Shown here piece after piece: positions 12,204 to 21,011 of a stretch of 64,000 nt of DNA. Made by a program: the position numbers and the translations under genes. Numbering within the stretch: position 1 is the stretch's first letter; the number at the start of each line of letters is the position of its first letter. The stretch spans positions 128,302-192,301 of the forward strand of contig NZ_JACOPF010000005.1 of assembly GCF_014287475.1 (NCBI RefSeq), read 5' to 3'. This stretch comes from Mediterraneibacter hominis. GTDB lineage: Bacteria; Bacillota; Clostridia; Lachnospirales; Lachnospiraceae. A model generated the notes under the pieces. That model had not been told where the DNA came from, made no database searches, and worked only from the letters and a program-made list of their open reading frames with translations.

Positions 12204-13768
12204 CCAAGTATTTTCTCCCTGTATTTTGAAGGGGACAACCCTGTAAATTTTTTAAAACTCTTACTGAAATAATTGCCATTGCTGTAACCTACTTTTGAAG
12301 AAATATCCGCAATCTGATAGCGGGAATCACCCAAAAGCTGCATTGCCTTTTCCATCCGGTATTCAGTAAGATACTGATTTAAAGTCTGACCAGTCTGTGT
12401 CTTAAAATACGTACAGACATAAGAGGCAGATAAAAAAACATGATCTCCTATCTCTTTGATAGAAAGGCTTTCCTTTGCATAATGTTTACTAATGTAGTCT
12501 TTAATCAGAAAAATAGTAGAATCCTCCGGTTCATAGGTATTGACAGAGTGAAAATACTCTTCTAATGTATCCTGAAGATTTTGATGGAGCTCCTGATATG
12601 AAAAACACCCTTCCAGATAGGTTAGAATACTTTGTTCTGCACCAGCATTTTTACGTGCAGAAGATAGCTTCATTTTTTGACGGCAGTCATTTAAAATCAT
12701 AAAAAGCTTATAATATGTATCCTTTACCTGATTAGGCAGTATGCTCAAATTCTGATAGTAAAGATGATATAGTTGGTCCAACAGAGCAGTACATGCGGTC
12801 TTGTCTTTTGAAAGAAGGAGCTCTGAAAAAGACTGTATAAATTCTGGAGAAAGCATGTTTTTTGTATTTTCCGGTGAAAGATCTTCCTTTTTTCGTGCTT
12901 TTAATATGGTTCCGGAGGAGAAGAAAAAGCTACTTTGCAGGGTAATTACTGCACTGGTGTAAGATTGGTATACTCGGGAGATGCCTGTGACAGTTTCTCC
13001 TTTTACAATAAAGAAACTGCCGAATTCAGAAAATTTTTGCTTCATGTAGCTTTCTACAGCGGCAAAAGCAGTAGCGGAAGGTGCGGCTTCACCCTTGATA
13101 TGAAATACATGATGAACTGCATGCATTCTTATATAAAATGCGCAAAGATGATAATGATGTAAAAAATCATCTAAATCTTCGCGCAGCTCTTTTAAAATTC
13201 CAGAAGCTATATCTGTAGACTTGGTCTTAATAATATAGGTAGTAAAACTGCAGCCGGGTTTCAAGCGCAGAGAAAGTTCATCTGCCAGAGAAAGGATTTC
13301 CGATTCATTGTCTTTATAGGGTCTGGTAAGTAAAAATGCAAGATGCGAGAAAGTTTCCAGAGAATAAAGGGCTTCATTTTGTCTGGTTCTTAATTTTTCC
13401 TGGCGCTGCTTGCAGGCTTCTTGGACAGCTTCTTTAATTTCATCAGGATTCAACGGCTTTTCTACATAGTTTACTGCTTTTAATTTTATGGCAGCCTTTA
13501 AATATTCTTTGTCAGAATATCCGCTCATAAAAATCAGGCTGGTATCGGGCAGAACTTTTTCCACCTCTTCCGCCATTTCAATGCCAGACAGGCGGGGCAT
13601 ACGGATATCAGAGAGAATAATGTCCGGCTTGTGGACAGTGGCAATCTGCAATGCCTTTAACCCGTCGTCTGCCTGAAAAATTTGTTCTACACCCAGAGCA
13701 TCCCAGTCTATAGAAGAGATAAGTCCCTCTCTGGTTAATTCCTCGTCATCTGCGATCAATAATTTCAT
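12200..13768 (-). CDS. YesN-type response regulator (REC + AraC HTH)
   Basis: 522 aa. An N-terminal receiver domain (LLIADDEELTREGL; phospho-acceptor Asp in DIILSDIRMPRLSG; Lys in YVEKPLNP) is followed by about 270 residues of helical linker and a C-terminal AraC domain with both HTHs (LSIKEIGDHVFLSASYVCTY and IADISSKVGYSNGNYFSKSF, then GLSPSKYR). AGGAG sits 9 bases before the start. It is transcribed with the kinase at 10173. By the usual logic of YesMN pairs it activates the adjacent divergent sugar importer (13979 onward) when the kinase sees extracellular sugar. Confidence 0.92.
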   Translation of the reverse strand: MKLLIADDEELTREGLISSIDWDALGVEQIFQADDGLKALQIATVHKPDIILSDIRMPRLSGIEMAEEVEKVLPDTSLIFMSGYSDKEYLKAAIKLKAVNYVEKPLNPDEIKEAVQEACKQRQEKLRTRQNEALYSLETFSHLAFLLTRPYKDNESEILSLADELSLRLKPGCSFTTYIIKTKSTDIASGILKELREDLDDFLHHYHLCAFYIRMHAVHHVFHIKGEAAPSATAFAAVESYMKQKFSEFGSFFIVKGETVTGISRVYQSYTSAVITLQSSFFFSSGTILKARKKEDLSPENTKNMLSPEFIQSFSELLLSKDKTACTALLDQLYHLYYQNLSILPNQVKDTYYKLFMILNDCRQKMKLSSARKNAGAEQSILTYLEGCFSYQELHQNLQDTLEEYFHSVNTYEPEDSTIFLIKDYISKHYAKESLSIKEIGDHVFLSASYVCTYFKTQTGQTLNQYLTEYRMEKAMQLLGDSRYQIADISSKVGYSNGNYFSKSFKKFTGLSPSKYREKILG

Positions 13769-13978
13769 AAAACGGTTCTCCTAAAACAGTTTCTTCCTAT
13801 TATATATAGAAGCAAAAACAAGTATCTTTTTTCATTCTATCAAAATTAGAATAAATTGCAATATGTAAATAAATTGGAAAAATCAAAAATAAATTACCCG
13901 GAATCGAAATATTTTGCTATTTTAGAAAAAAAAGACCAATGGTAAACTATATACATAAACAAAAGGGAGGAGAAAACC

Positions 13979-15469
13979 GTGTCTGATTATATTTTGGAAT
14001 TAAAGGGTATCACGAAAATATTTCCAGGTGTAAAAGCATTGGACAATGTGCACTTCCAGCTTAAACCGGGCGAAGTTCACGCGCTGATGGGCGAGAACGG
14101 AGCAGGAAAATCTACATTTATCAAGGTTATTACCGGTGTACATAAAGCAGAAGAAGGAGAGATGTTCCTGGAGGGCAAAAAAGTAGACTTTAAGGGACCA
14201 AGAGATGCGCAGGCAGCAGGAATTGCAGCCGTATACCAGCATCCGACTTCTTATCCAGATTTGACAGTAGCTGAAAACATATTCATGGGACATGAAGTGA
14301 TAAAGTCAGGAATGATTCAGTGGAGAGAAATGAACAAAAGAGCAGCAGAGCTTTTAGCACAGTTGGATGCCGAGTTCAAGCCAACAGATGAGATGGGAGC
14401 CTTAAGCGTGGCGCATCAGCAGATGGTGGAGATAGCAAAAGCACTTTCCATGAATGCAAAAATTATTATTTTGGATGAGCCGACAGCAGCTTTGACAAAG
14501 AATGAGTCAGAGAAATTATACAAGATTGTAGATAAATTGAAAGAAGAGGGCGTGTCTATCATCTTCATTTCTCACCGATTTGAAGATATGTACCGTCTGG
14601 CAGACAGAGTAACAGTATTCCGAGACTCACAGTACATTGGAACGTACGATGTAGACGGGATTACAAATGCCGATTTGATTAAAGCGATGGTTGGTCGTGA
14701 AATCAGTGATTTGTTCCCGAAACCGGATGTGCAGATAGGAGCAGAAGTGCTTCGCGTGGAGGATTTATCCAGAACCGGATTTTATAAAAATGTATCCTTT
14801 AATGTACATGCAGGGGAAATCGTAGGACTTACAGGTCTGGTAGGAGCTGGACGTACAGAGGTAGTAGAAAGTGTCTGTGGTATTACAAAACCAGACAGCG
14901 GTAAAGTATATCTGGAAGGAAAACAAGTACATATCAAAAAACCAGTTGATGCGATGCGCAAAGGAATTATCCTGCTTCCAGAGGATCGGCAAAAAGAAGG
15001 ATTGATTTTGAGCTGGGGGCTGGGACAGAATGTTACGCTTCCTACAATGGGAAAATATGCGAAAGCAGGTTTTAACGACAATAAGAAAGAACGGGATATT
15101 GCAAAGAAACTTTTGGAAGAGGTAGATACAAAGGCAGTTACAATTTTTGATCCTGCGTCTTCACTTTCCGGTGGTAACCAGCAAAAAGTAGTAGTTGCCA
15201 AAGCACTCGGACAGGAAATGAAAGTTGTTATCATGGACGAACCAACTAAGGGTGTCGATGTTGGTGCAAAAGCAGAAATCTATCAGATCATGGGAGATTT
15301 GGCAAAACAGGGATATGGAATCATTCTGATTTCTTCTGAAATGCCGGAGATTCTTGGCATGAGCGACAGGATCGTCGTTATGTGTAATGGGAAAGTAACT
15401 GGTGAATTGAATAGAGAAGAAGCATCTCAGGAAGGAATTCTTGAGCTTGCAATGGAAAAATCAAAGTAA
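13979..15469 (+). CDS. rhaT: Sugar ABC importer ATPase (rhamnose type, RbsA/MglA family)
   Basis: A 496-aa twin ATP-binding subunit that powers sugar uptake at the inner face of the membrane. The first domain has Walker A GENGAGKST and Walker B IIILDEPTAALT. The second has the degenerate GLVGAGRTE typical of this family, with signature LSGGNQQK and Walker B VVIMDEPTKGVDVGA. The start is GTG at 13979, with GGGAGGAG just upstream. The 210 bases before it, shared with the divergent response-regulator gene, show no strong -35, as expected for an activated promoter. Rhamnose is inferred from the binding protein and the RhaM gene at the end of the operon. Confidence 0.88.
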   Translation: MSDYILELKGITKIFPGVKALDNVHFQLKPGEVHALMGENGAGKSTFIKVITGVHKAEEGEMFLEGKKVDFKGPRDAQAAGIAAVYQHPTSYPDLTVAENIFMGHEVIKSGMIQWREMNKRAAELLAQLDAEFKPTDEMGALSVAHQQMVEIAKALSMNAKIIILDEPTAALTKNESEKLYKIVDKLKEEGVSIIFISHRFEDMYRLADRVTVFRDSQYIGTYDVDGITNADLIKAMVGREISDLFPKPDVQIGAEVLRVEDLSRTGFYKNVSFNVHAGEIVGLTGLVGAGRTEVVESVCGITKPDSGKVYLEGKQVHIKKPVDAMRKGIILLPEDRQKEGLILSWGLGQNVTLPTMGKYAKAGFNDNKKERDIAKKLLEEVDTKAVTIFDPASSLSGGNQQKVVVAKALGQEMKVVIMDEPTKGVDVGAKAEIYQIMGDLAKQGYGIILISSEMPEILGMSDRIVVMCNGKVTGELNREEASQEGILELAMEKSK

Positions 15470-15485
15470 GGAGGAAGAGGGAAAG

Positions 15486-16478
15486 ATGAAAGAAAATAAA
15501 TCTATTTTGAAAAAAATCACAGGTTCCCGCGAAGCCAGCCTTTTGATTGTTTTGATTATTCTGTGCATAGCAATTACAGCAAAGAGTCCTTCATTTATGA
15601 CCTTCAAATCTATCACAGATATGTTGAAAAACAATGTGGTAATTATGATTATGGCGCTTGGGATGTTGGGTGTGCTTCTTGTTGGAGGTATTGATATTTC
15701 CGTAGCATCTGTACTTGGATTTACAGGTATGATAGTAGGTATGTTAATGAAATATGAAGTTGTTACAAGTACACCACTTCTTTTTGTCATCGCTGTTGCC
15801 ATTGGGCTTGTATGTGGATGTGTGACAGGCCTTGTTATTGCTTATGGAAAGGTTTTGCCGATTATTGCTACGATGGGCTTTATGTACATATACAGAGGTC
15901 TTGCTTACGTTATCAGTAATAGTGAATGGGCGAGTGCTGAGAATCTGGGGACGTTTAAAGATTTTGCACTTGGCAAAGTATTGGGACTGAATAATGTAAT
16001 CTGGGTAATGATTATCATTTATGTGATTTTCTTTATTGTAATGAAATGGACGAAGATTGGAAGAAAAGTATACGCAGTAGGAAGTAACAGAGAGGCTGCG
16101 GCGATTTCTGGTATCAGTACAAAGAGAATTGACGTACTTGTGTATACAGTGATGGGAACACTTTCCGGATTGTGCGGCGCTCTTGCAGTTTCCATTTATG
16201 CCTCTGCACAGCCTAATATGCTGTATGCAAAAGAAATGGATGTTATCGCAGCATGTGTAATCGGTGGTGTCAGCATGCAGGGAGGACGCGGGAGTGTAGT
16301 TGGAGCATTTCTTGGTTCTTTGATTCTTGCGATTATTGCAAAGGCACTTCCACTTGTAGGAATTGAGTCCATAGCACAGAATACTGTAAAGGGTATTATC
16401 ATTATGGCAGTTATTATTCTGAATGTACTTGCACAAAGAGCGATGGACAGAAGTAATCTGAAAGGAAGGGAGATGTAA
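15486..16478 (+). CDS. rhaP: Rhamnose-type ABC importer permease 1
   Basis: A branched-chain/ribose-type (RbsC family) permease of 330 aa with 8-10 membrane segments. The family's cytoplasmic loop is present: GRKVYAVGSNREAAAISGIS, followed by AACVIGGVSMQGGRGSVVGA. ATG 15486 is preferred, with AGGAGG and AGAGGG upstream; an earlier in-frame TTG at 15441 would overlap the ATPase gene without an SD. It pairs with the next gene to form the heterodimeric channel. Confidence 0.88.
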   Translation: MKENKSILKKITGSREASLLIVLIILCIAITAKSPSFMTFKSITDMLKNNVVIMIMALGMLGVLLVGGIDISVASVLGFTGMIVGMLMKYEVVTSTPLLFVIAVAIGLVCGCVTGLVIAYGKVLPIIATMGFMYIYRGLAYVISNSEWASAENLGTFKDFALGKVLGLNNVIWVMIIIYVIFFIVMKWTKIGRKVYAVGSNREAAAISGISTKRIDVLVYTVMGTLSGLCGALAVSIYASAQPNMLYAKEMDVIAACVIGGVSMQGGRGSVVGAFLGSLILAIIAKALPLVGIESIAQNTVKGIIIMAVIILNVLAQRAMDRSNLKGREM

Positions 16479-16480
16479 TC

Positions 16481-17491
16481 ATGGCAGGAAAATCCGGTAG
16501 AAGTATTTCAAATGTACCAGAGAAAGCAATTAGAAAGAATATATTGAGCTGGGAAGGAATGCTGGTAGTAGTATTTATCTTGATGGTGATTTTTTGCAGG
16601 TCTATTTCTCCGAACTTTCATTTAGAAAATGTATTAAGAGAAATGCCAAAATACCTTGCGGAAGCGTTTATCATGCTTCCGATGGCATATGTATTGATTC
16701 TTGGTGAGATTGATATTTCCGTAGGCGCTACAGTGTGCCTTTCCGCAACAATGACTTGTATGGCATGTAATAAGGAGCTGCCGTTTATAGCAGTCGTGCT
16801 TGTATGTCTCTTGGTTGGAACAGCGTGCGGTCTGATTAACGGACTTGTACTTACAAATTTTACAGAACTTCCGCCAATGATTGTAACACTGGCAACACAG
16901 ATTATATTCCGTGGAATTGCGGAGATTTCTCTTGGAAGTGGTGGTTCTGTTTCTCTGACAAATACAGATGGGTTCCGTATGATAGCAGGAAAGGTAGGCA
17001 TTATACCATATATTTTCTTCTTGGTAGTAATTTTGGCGGTGATATTTGCAGTAGTACTTGCTAAGACAACATTTGGAAGAAGTGTATATGCAATTGGCTC
17101 TAACAGACTTGCCGCGTATTATGCAGGAATTCCAGTGCAGAGAATTCGCCTGATTATTTATACTGCATTAGGATTTATGTCCGGTCTTGCAGCATTGTTC
17201 TTAACTTCTGTATTGTACGGAGCAAATACAACAACAGGTAATGGGTTTGAAATGGATGCAATCGCGATGGCGGTATTCGGCGGCATTTCTACAGCAGGTG
17301 GTAAAGGACGCCTGGCAGGAGGAATTATCTCTGCATTTGTAATTATCATGCTCAGAATCGGGCTTGGACAGATTAACATGAATCCACAGTTGATTCTGGT
17401 TATTTTGGGAGCCTTGTTGATTCTTGCGGTACTGCTTCCGAATATTGCAGGAGAATTGAAAGTAAAGAAGAAAGCTGCAAATACAAAATAA
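16481..17491 (+). CDS. rhaQ: Rhamnose-type ABC importer permease 2
   Basis: A second RbsC-family permease of 336 aa. It shows the same loop (GRSVYAIGSNRLAAYYAGIP) and the conserved end-of-channel block AVFGGISTAGGKGRLAGGI. It starts 3 bases after the first permease, with GGAAGGGAG as SD. Two distinct permeases plus one twin ATPase and one binding protein is the known RhaTPQS layout. Confidence 0.87.
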   Translation: MAGKSGRSISNVPEKAIRKNILSWEGMLVVVFILMVIFCRSISPNFHLENVLREMPKYLAEAFIMLPMAYVLILGEIDISVGATVCLSATMTCMACNKELPFIAVVLVCLLVGTACGLINGLVLTNFTELPPMIVTLATQIIFRGIAEISLGSGGSVSLTNTDGFRMIAGKVGIIPYIFFLVVILAVIFAVVLAKTTFGRSVYAIGSNRLAAYYAGIPVQRIRLIIYTALGFMSGLAALFLTSVLYGANTTTGNGFEMDAIAMAVFGGISTAGGKGRLAGGIISAFVIIMLRIGLGQINMNPQLILVILGALLILAVLLPNIAGELKVKKKAANTK

Positions 17492-17558
17492 GGTACCAAG
17501 CGCACAAAATAGGGGTGTGTTTGATATAAAAAATTCCAGAAAGGGAGGAAAGAAACCT

Positions 17559-18617
17559 ATGAAGAAAAAAGTATTAAGTGCTCTGTTGTGTACAGCAATG
17601 GTAGCAACACTGGCGGCCGGCTGTGGAAGCTCAGGCGGAGATTCCAAAGATGGCGAAGCAGCAAAATCTGACGATTCCGGAAAGAAAACATACGCGATCG
17701 TAACAAAAGCTGCTGGTAATCCTTATAATGAGAAAGAGGCAGAAGGATTCCAGGAAGTAATCGAAGCAGAGGGCGGAGAGTGCATCGTAAAGCACCCTGA
17801 AGCAGCAACAGCTGATGCTCAGGTATCTGTTATTCAGTCTTTGATTTCTCAAGGTGTTGATTCTATTGCTATTGCAGCGAATGATGAAAATGCATTACAG
17901 GCAGCTTTGGAAGAAGCTATGGATGCTGGTATTAAAGTATCCTGCCTTGATTCTAAGGTAAATGCAGACAGCCGTATGACATTCGTTAACCAGGCTGGTA
18001 CAAAAGAAATCGGACAGGCGTTGATGGATGCTGTATTAGACATTACAGGTGGAGAAGGACAGTGGGCGATTCTGTCTGCTACATCTCAGGCAGCAAACCA
18101 GAATGCTTGGATTGAAGCTATGAAAGAAGTTATGACAGATGAGAAGTATTCCAAACTGGAGCTTGTAGAAGTTGCCTATGGTGATGACGAGCCACAGAAA
18201 TCTACAGACCAGACATTGGCACTGTTACAGAAATATCCGGATTTGAAACTGATCTGTGCTCCTACAACAGTTGGTATTAACGCAGCAGCAAAGGTTCTTC
18301 AGGATGAAGGCTCTGACGTAAAACTGACAGGGCTTGGACTTCCTTCAGAAATGGCAGAATATATTGGCGATGATGATGCTCATTCTTGCCCGTATATGTA
18401 TCTGTGGAACCCAATCGATGTAGGCCGCCTTGGCGCTTATACATCTATAGCACTTGTTAATGGCGACATTACAGGAGCAGAAGGCGAAACATTTACAGCT
18501 GGCGACATGGGAGAATATACAATTACAGACGCTGGCGATGGCGGAACAGAAATCATTCTTGGACCTCCGTTCAAATTTGAACCATCCAACATTGACGAAT
18601 GGAAAGATGTATATTAA
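17559..18617 (+). CDS. rhaS: Rhamnose-binding lipoprotein
   Basis: The extracellular substrate-binding protein of the importer, 352 aa. It has a lipoprotein signal (MKKKVLSALL, then LAAGCGSS with the lipid-anchored Cys at about 20) followed by a Ser/Asp/Lys-rich linker and a type-I periplasmic binding fold (YAIVTKAAGNPYNEKEAEGF, DSIAIAANDENAL). The end of the protein (PFKFEPSNIDEW) resembles the RhaS subfamily. ATG 17559 is chosen because AGGGAGG lies about 10 bases upstream and the signal peptide begins there; the frame also opens earlier, at 17517. Confidence 0.88.
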   Translation: MKKKVLSALLCTAMVATLAAGCGSSGGDSKDGEAAKSDDSGKKTYAIVTKAAGNPYNEKEAEGFQEVIEAEGGECIVKHPEAATADAQVSVIQSLISQGVDSIAIAANDENALQAALEEAMDAGIKVSCLDSKVNADSRMTFVNQAGTKEIGQALMDAVLDITGGEGQWAILSATSQAANQNAWIEAMKEVMTDEKYSKLELVEVAYGDDEPQKSTDQTLALLQKYPDLKLICAPTTVGINAAAKVLQDEGSDVKLTGLGLPSEMAEYIGDDDAHSCPYMYLWNPIDVGRLGAYTSIALVNGDITGAEGETFTAGDMGEYTITDAGDGGTEIILGPPFKFEPSNIDEWKDVY

Positions 18618-18648
18618 AATATATTGAGTAATGTAGGTGAAAACCTAA

Positions 18649-18683
18649 GAAAGAGCAGACCGTGTTTTGGTCTGCTCTTTCTG
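18649..18683 (+). terminator. Hairpin between rhaS and rhaM
   Basis: AAAGAGCAGACC pairs perfectly with GGTCTGCTCTTT. Only three T follow, so it is probably a leaky terminator or an mRNA-stabilising hairpin that keeps binding-protein mRNA more abundant than the distal gene. Confidence 0.65.
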
Positions 18684-18741
18684 GCAGTGCATGTTTACTG
18701 CCGGAAAACCAGAAATATACAAGGAGTAGGAGGATACGATT

Positions 18742-19056
18742 ATGGTAAGAAAAGGATTTAAAATGAAACTTTATCCGGGTATGGAAAAGGAGTATGAAAA
18801 ACGCCACAATGAACTTTGGCAGGAAATGAAAGATATGATCCACGAATACGGCGGCAGAAATTATACAATATTTCTAGATAAAGAAACATTGGTTTTGTAT
18901 GGATATATTGAAGTAGAAGATCTGGAAAAATGGGATAAAAGTGCTGACACTGCGATCAACCGTAAATGGTGGGATTTCATGGCAGATATTATGGAAACAA
19001 ATCCAGATAACAGCCCGGTGTGCATAGACCTGCAAGAAGTATTCCATTTAGATTAG
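18742..19056 (+). CDS. rhaM: L-rhamnose mutarotase
   Basis: A 104-aa enzyme that interconverts alpha and beta rhamnose. It matches E. coli RhaM along its full length: RHNELWQEMKDM, the EYGGRNYTIFLDKETLVLYG core, WWDFMADIMETNPDNSPVC and LQEVFHLD. A strong SD (GGAGTAGGAGG) precedes the ATG. It is the last gene of the importer operon and is the best evidence that the imported sugar is rhamnose. No rhamnose isomerase, kinase or aldolase gene is present in this window. A large structured element begins 5 bases after the stop. Confidence 0.94.
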   Translation: MVRKGFKMKLYPGMEKEYEKRHNELWQEMKDMIHEYGGRNYTIFLDKETLVLYGYIEVEDLEKWDKSADTAINRKWWDFMADIMETNPDNSPVCIDLQEVFHLD

Positions 19057-19060
19057 AAGA

Positions 19061-19540
19061 CTATAAAACTTAAGTGATGAAAGGGACGTGTGAAAGAGAT
19101 GCTTTACATCGTTCGTCAGGGCTTCGCCGAAATTCCTCACTCGCGCAAAGCATCTCTTTCACACTCACACTTTCGCCAGCTTAAGTTTATAGTTCCAGAC
19201 GGAAAAAGCCGGCTTCACGCTGCTACACATTTCCAATCGGAAGTAAATAAACTTTTCTGGTTGGAAACTCGTGGCAGCGTGAAGTCGATTTCTTTTTAAT
19301 GAAATTTAACTAACAAAGTGCCTTCCGAATGGAGGGAGAAAAACTTCTGACTGAAAGTGACAGCCAAAAACACTGTGTCAGATAAGCAGTGCCAGCTCAA
19401 TTTGGTATACGCTTCATTTCGCTATCGGCAGTCGCCGAATGAAAAGAAACAGGAAGACCTCTGCTTACATGCAAGCATGACACAGAGTCTTCCTATTCTT
19501 TTCGCACTGCTTGTTGCTTCGTTAAATTTATATTTATTTC
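19061..19540 (+). ncRNA. Large structured RNA-like element, copy 1 (~480 nt)
   Basis: No protein frame is shared with copy 2 (39045-39600), but the fold is. The closing stem is 19061-19074 with 19180-19192. The variable stem is a perfect 18 bp, 19088-19105 with 19147-19164, whose bases differ wholly from copy 2. The conserved loop reads TTCGTCAGGGCTTCGCCGAA. A conserved stem 19210-19223 pairs with 19274-19287. A second variable stem is 19441-19463 with 19483-19503. An outer pair is AAATTTAAC (19302-19310) with GTTAAATTT (19521-19529). Conserved blocks include CTTTCGCCAGCTTAAGTTTA, TTTTTAATGAAATTTAACTA and ACAGCCAAAAACACTGTGTC. The 3' partner of that last block, present in copy 2, is missing here, so this copy looks shortened by about 75 nt. 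The strand is inferred from the host operon. Confidence 0.8.
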
Positions 19541-19657
19541 TTTATTGCATGGCTGGACGGGGAGGGGAATATAGTATATAATAGGAAGCTCTAATGGAGC
19601 TTAGAGGCCAGTAAATCTAAGCGACTTTGCAGGTTGGCGGGGAGTGGAAGTAAAATT

Positions 19658-20446
19658 ATGAATAAATGGAATAACGAAAAATTAAAATTTTGGTTGGAAG
19701 CAGGACTTGCTTTGCTTTTAGTTCTCACTCTTGGTTTGGCGGGGGCGAGAGGAATATTTGCAAAAGATATAGAGGAAAAATCGGTAAGTGCAAAGACAAA
19801 GGTGGAGCAAGAAAAGGGAGCGGACGCGAAGGAAAAGGGTTCGGAAGCAGAGAAAAAAGATAAAGCAGAGGAAAATGCAGCCCAGGAGACGGAGGAAGTA
19901 ATTGCGGACGGACAGTACCCAATTATGGGAGAGAGTTCGGTTACTGTGGAACAGATGATTTCTTTTTTTGAAGAGTCCGGAGAGGAATATCCGTCAGAAG
20001 CACTTGGAAAAGGCGGCGCAGACAGCATTGAAACATTCTGTCAGATGTATTATGACGAAGCGGTCGCGGAAGGTGTGCGGCCAGAGGTGGCGTTTGTACA
20101 GACGATGAAAGAAACGGGATGGCTCCAGTATGGAGGGGATGCTTCTATTGAACAGTTTAATTTTGCAGGACTTGGAACAACCGGAGGGGGAGTTCCTGGA
20201 AACTCGTATCCAGATGTAAGAACAGGGATACGAGCGCAGATACAGCATTTAAAGGCATATGCTACAGAGGACGCACTGGCGCAAGTCTGTGTAGACGACC
20301 GATATGAATATGTTAAAAAAGGTTCAGCGCCGTATGTAGAATGGCTGGGACAAAAAGAGAATCCAGAAGGCGCCGGATGGGCTACAGCAGAAAATTATGG
20401 ATATTCGATTGTAGATATGATCAATAAGATGAAAAATATAGAATAG
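19658..20446 (+). CDS. Secreted or membrane-anchored glucosaminidase-domain protein
   Basis: 262 aa from ATG 19658 (GGGGAGTGG upstream). One N-terminal membrane segment (FWLEAGLALLLVLTLGLAGA) is followed by a Lys/Glu-rich spacer (about 40-85) and then a domain resembling the endo-beta-N-acetylglucosaminidase family (FVQTMKETGWLQYGGD, NFAGLGTTGGG, VRTGIRAQIQHLKAYA, WATAENYGYSIVDMI). The Glu in KETGW is the likely catalytic acid. It probably cuts peptidoglycan glycan strands at the cell surface. It stands alone between the RNA-like element and the valS leader. Confidence 0.82.
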   Translation: MNKWNNEKLKFWLEAGLALLLVLTLGLAGARGIFAKDIEEKSVSAKTKVEQEKGADAKEKGSEAEKKDKAEENAAQETEEVIADGQYPIMGESSVTVEQMISFFEESGEEYPSEALGKGGADSIETFCQMYYDEAVAEGVRPEVAFVQTMKETGWLQYGGDASIEQFNFAGLGTTGGGVPGNSYPDVRTGIRAQIQHLKAYATEDALAQVCVDDRYEYVKKGSAPYVEWLGQKENPEGAGWATAENYGYSIVDMINKMKNIE

Positions 20447-20495
20447 ATGAAAGCTTCTATTTTCATTTGCTTTTTCTTAAGATTGTCTAAACTTC

Positions 20496-20524
20496 TTGAC
20501 AAATCAGCGCTGGAAAGATATGAT
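20496..20524 (+). promoter_or_regulatory. valS promoter
   Basis: TTGACA (20496-20501), exactly 17 bases, TATGAT (20519-20524). It lies just before the T-box leader. Confidence 0.85.
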
Positions 20525-20564
20525 AAGCATTAGTTAATTATTACTTAACAATTTGTTAAAATAT

Positions 20565-20884
20565 AAAGGTGCTGAAGAAGAAGAGTACAGCATTACTTCT
20601 TACAGAGAGGACTGTCCGCAGGCTGGAAGGCAGTTTAAGAAAAAGGATGATGGAAAGTAGCTTCTGAACCGGATTTCTGAATCGACAGCATAGTTTATCA
20701 TTTTGTTTAAAACTATCAGTAAGAAATCACGTTGGCAGTCTACGTTACAGGACTAAGAGATGTATGAACAGGTAAATGTACAGGCAAAGAAGATTTTATG
20801 AGCACATGTCATTATCTGTAAGCATATAAATGAAGGTGGTACCGCGGAATTCTTCGCCCTTTACAAGATGTAAAGGGCGTTTTT
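20565..20884 (+). promoter_or_regulatory. T-box leader, valine (GUA) specifier
   Basis: A tRNA-sensing riboswitch that turns on valS when tRNA-Val is uncharged. Stem I carries AGTA (20583-20586) opposite GGAAAGTAGCTTC. The specifier codon in that loop reads GTA (20657-20659), a valine codon. The antiterminator bulge GAAGGTGGTACCGCGG spans 20832-20847. The terminator is CGCCCTTTAC pairing with GTAAAGGGCG, followed by TTTTT, near 20855-20884. All three landmarks are in the right order, so the call is firm. Confidence 0.95.
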
Positions 20885-21011
20885 CATTCTTAAAATGTGA
20901 ATTCTATGTGAAATGCAAAAAGAAAACATTCTGTCTGCCTGAATATATGTACGGTATAGCACAAATTGTAACAAAGAATGGAAAAAATGAGAGGGCGATA
21001 AGGAGGATATT

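Noticed and set aside
19090..19299. A 69-aa open frame inside the first structured element
   Set aside because: The matching part of copy 2 has a different frame and unrelated protein; the pairing explains the sequence better than coding does.
19061..19540. Group II intron or IS200/605-type element
   Set aside because: No reverse transcriptase, maturase or transposase frame, and no recognisable domain V or GTGYG/AY ends were seen; not fully excluded without a search.
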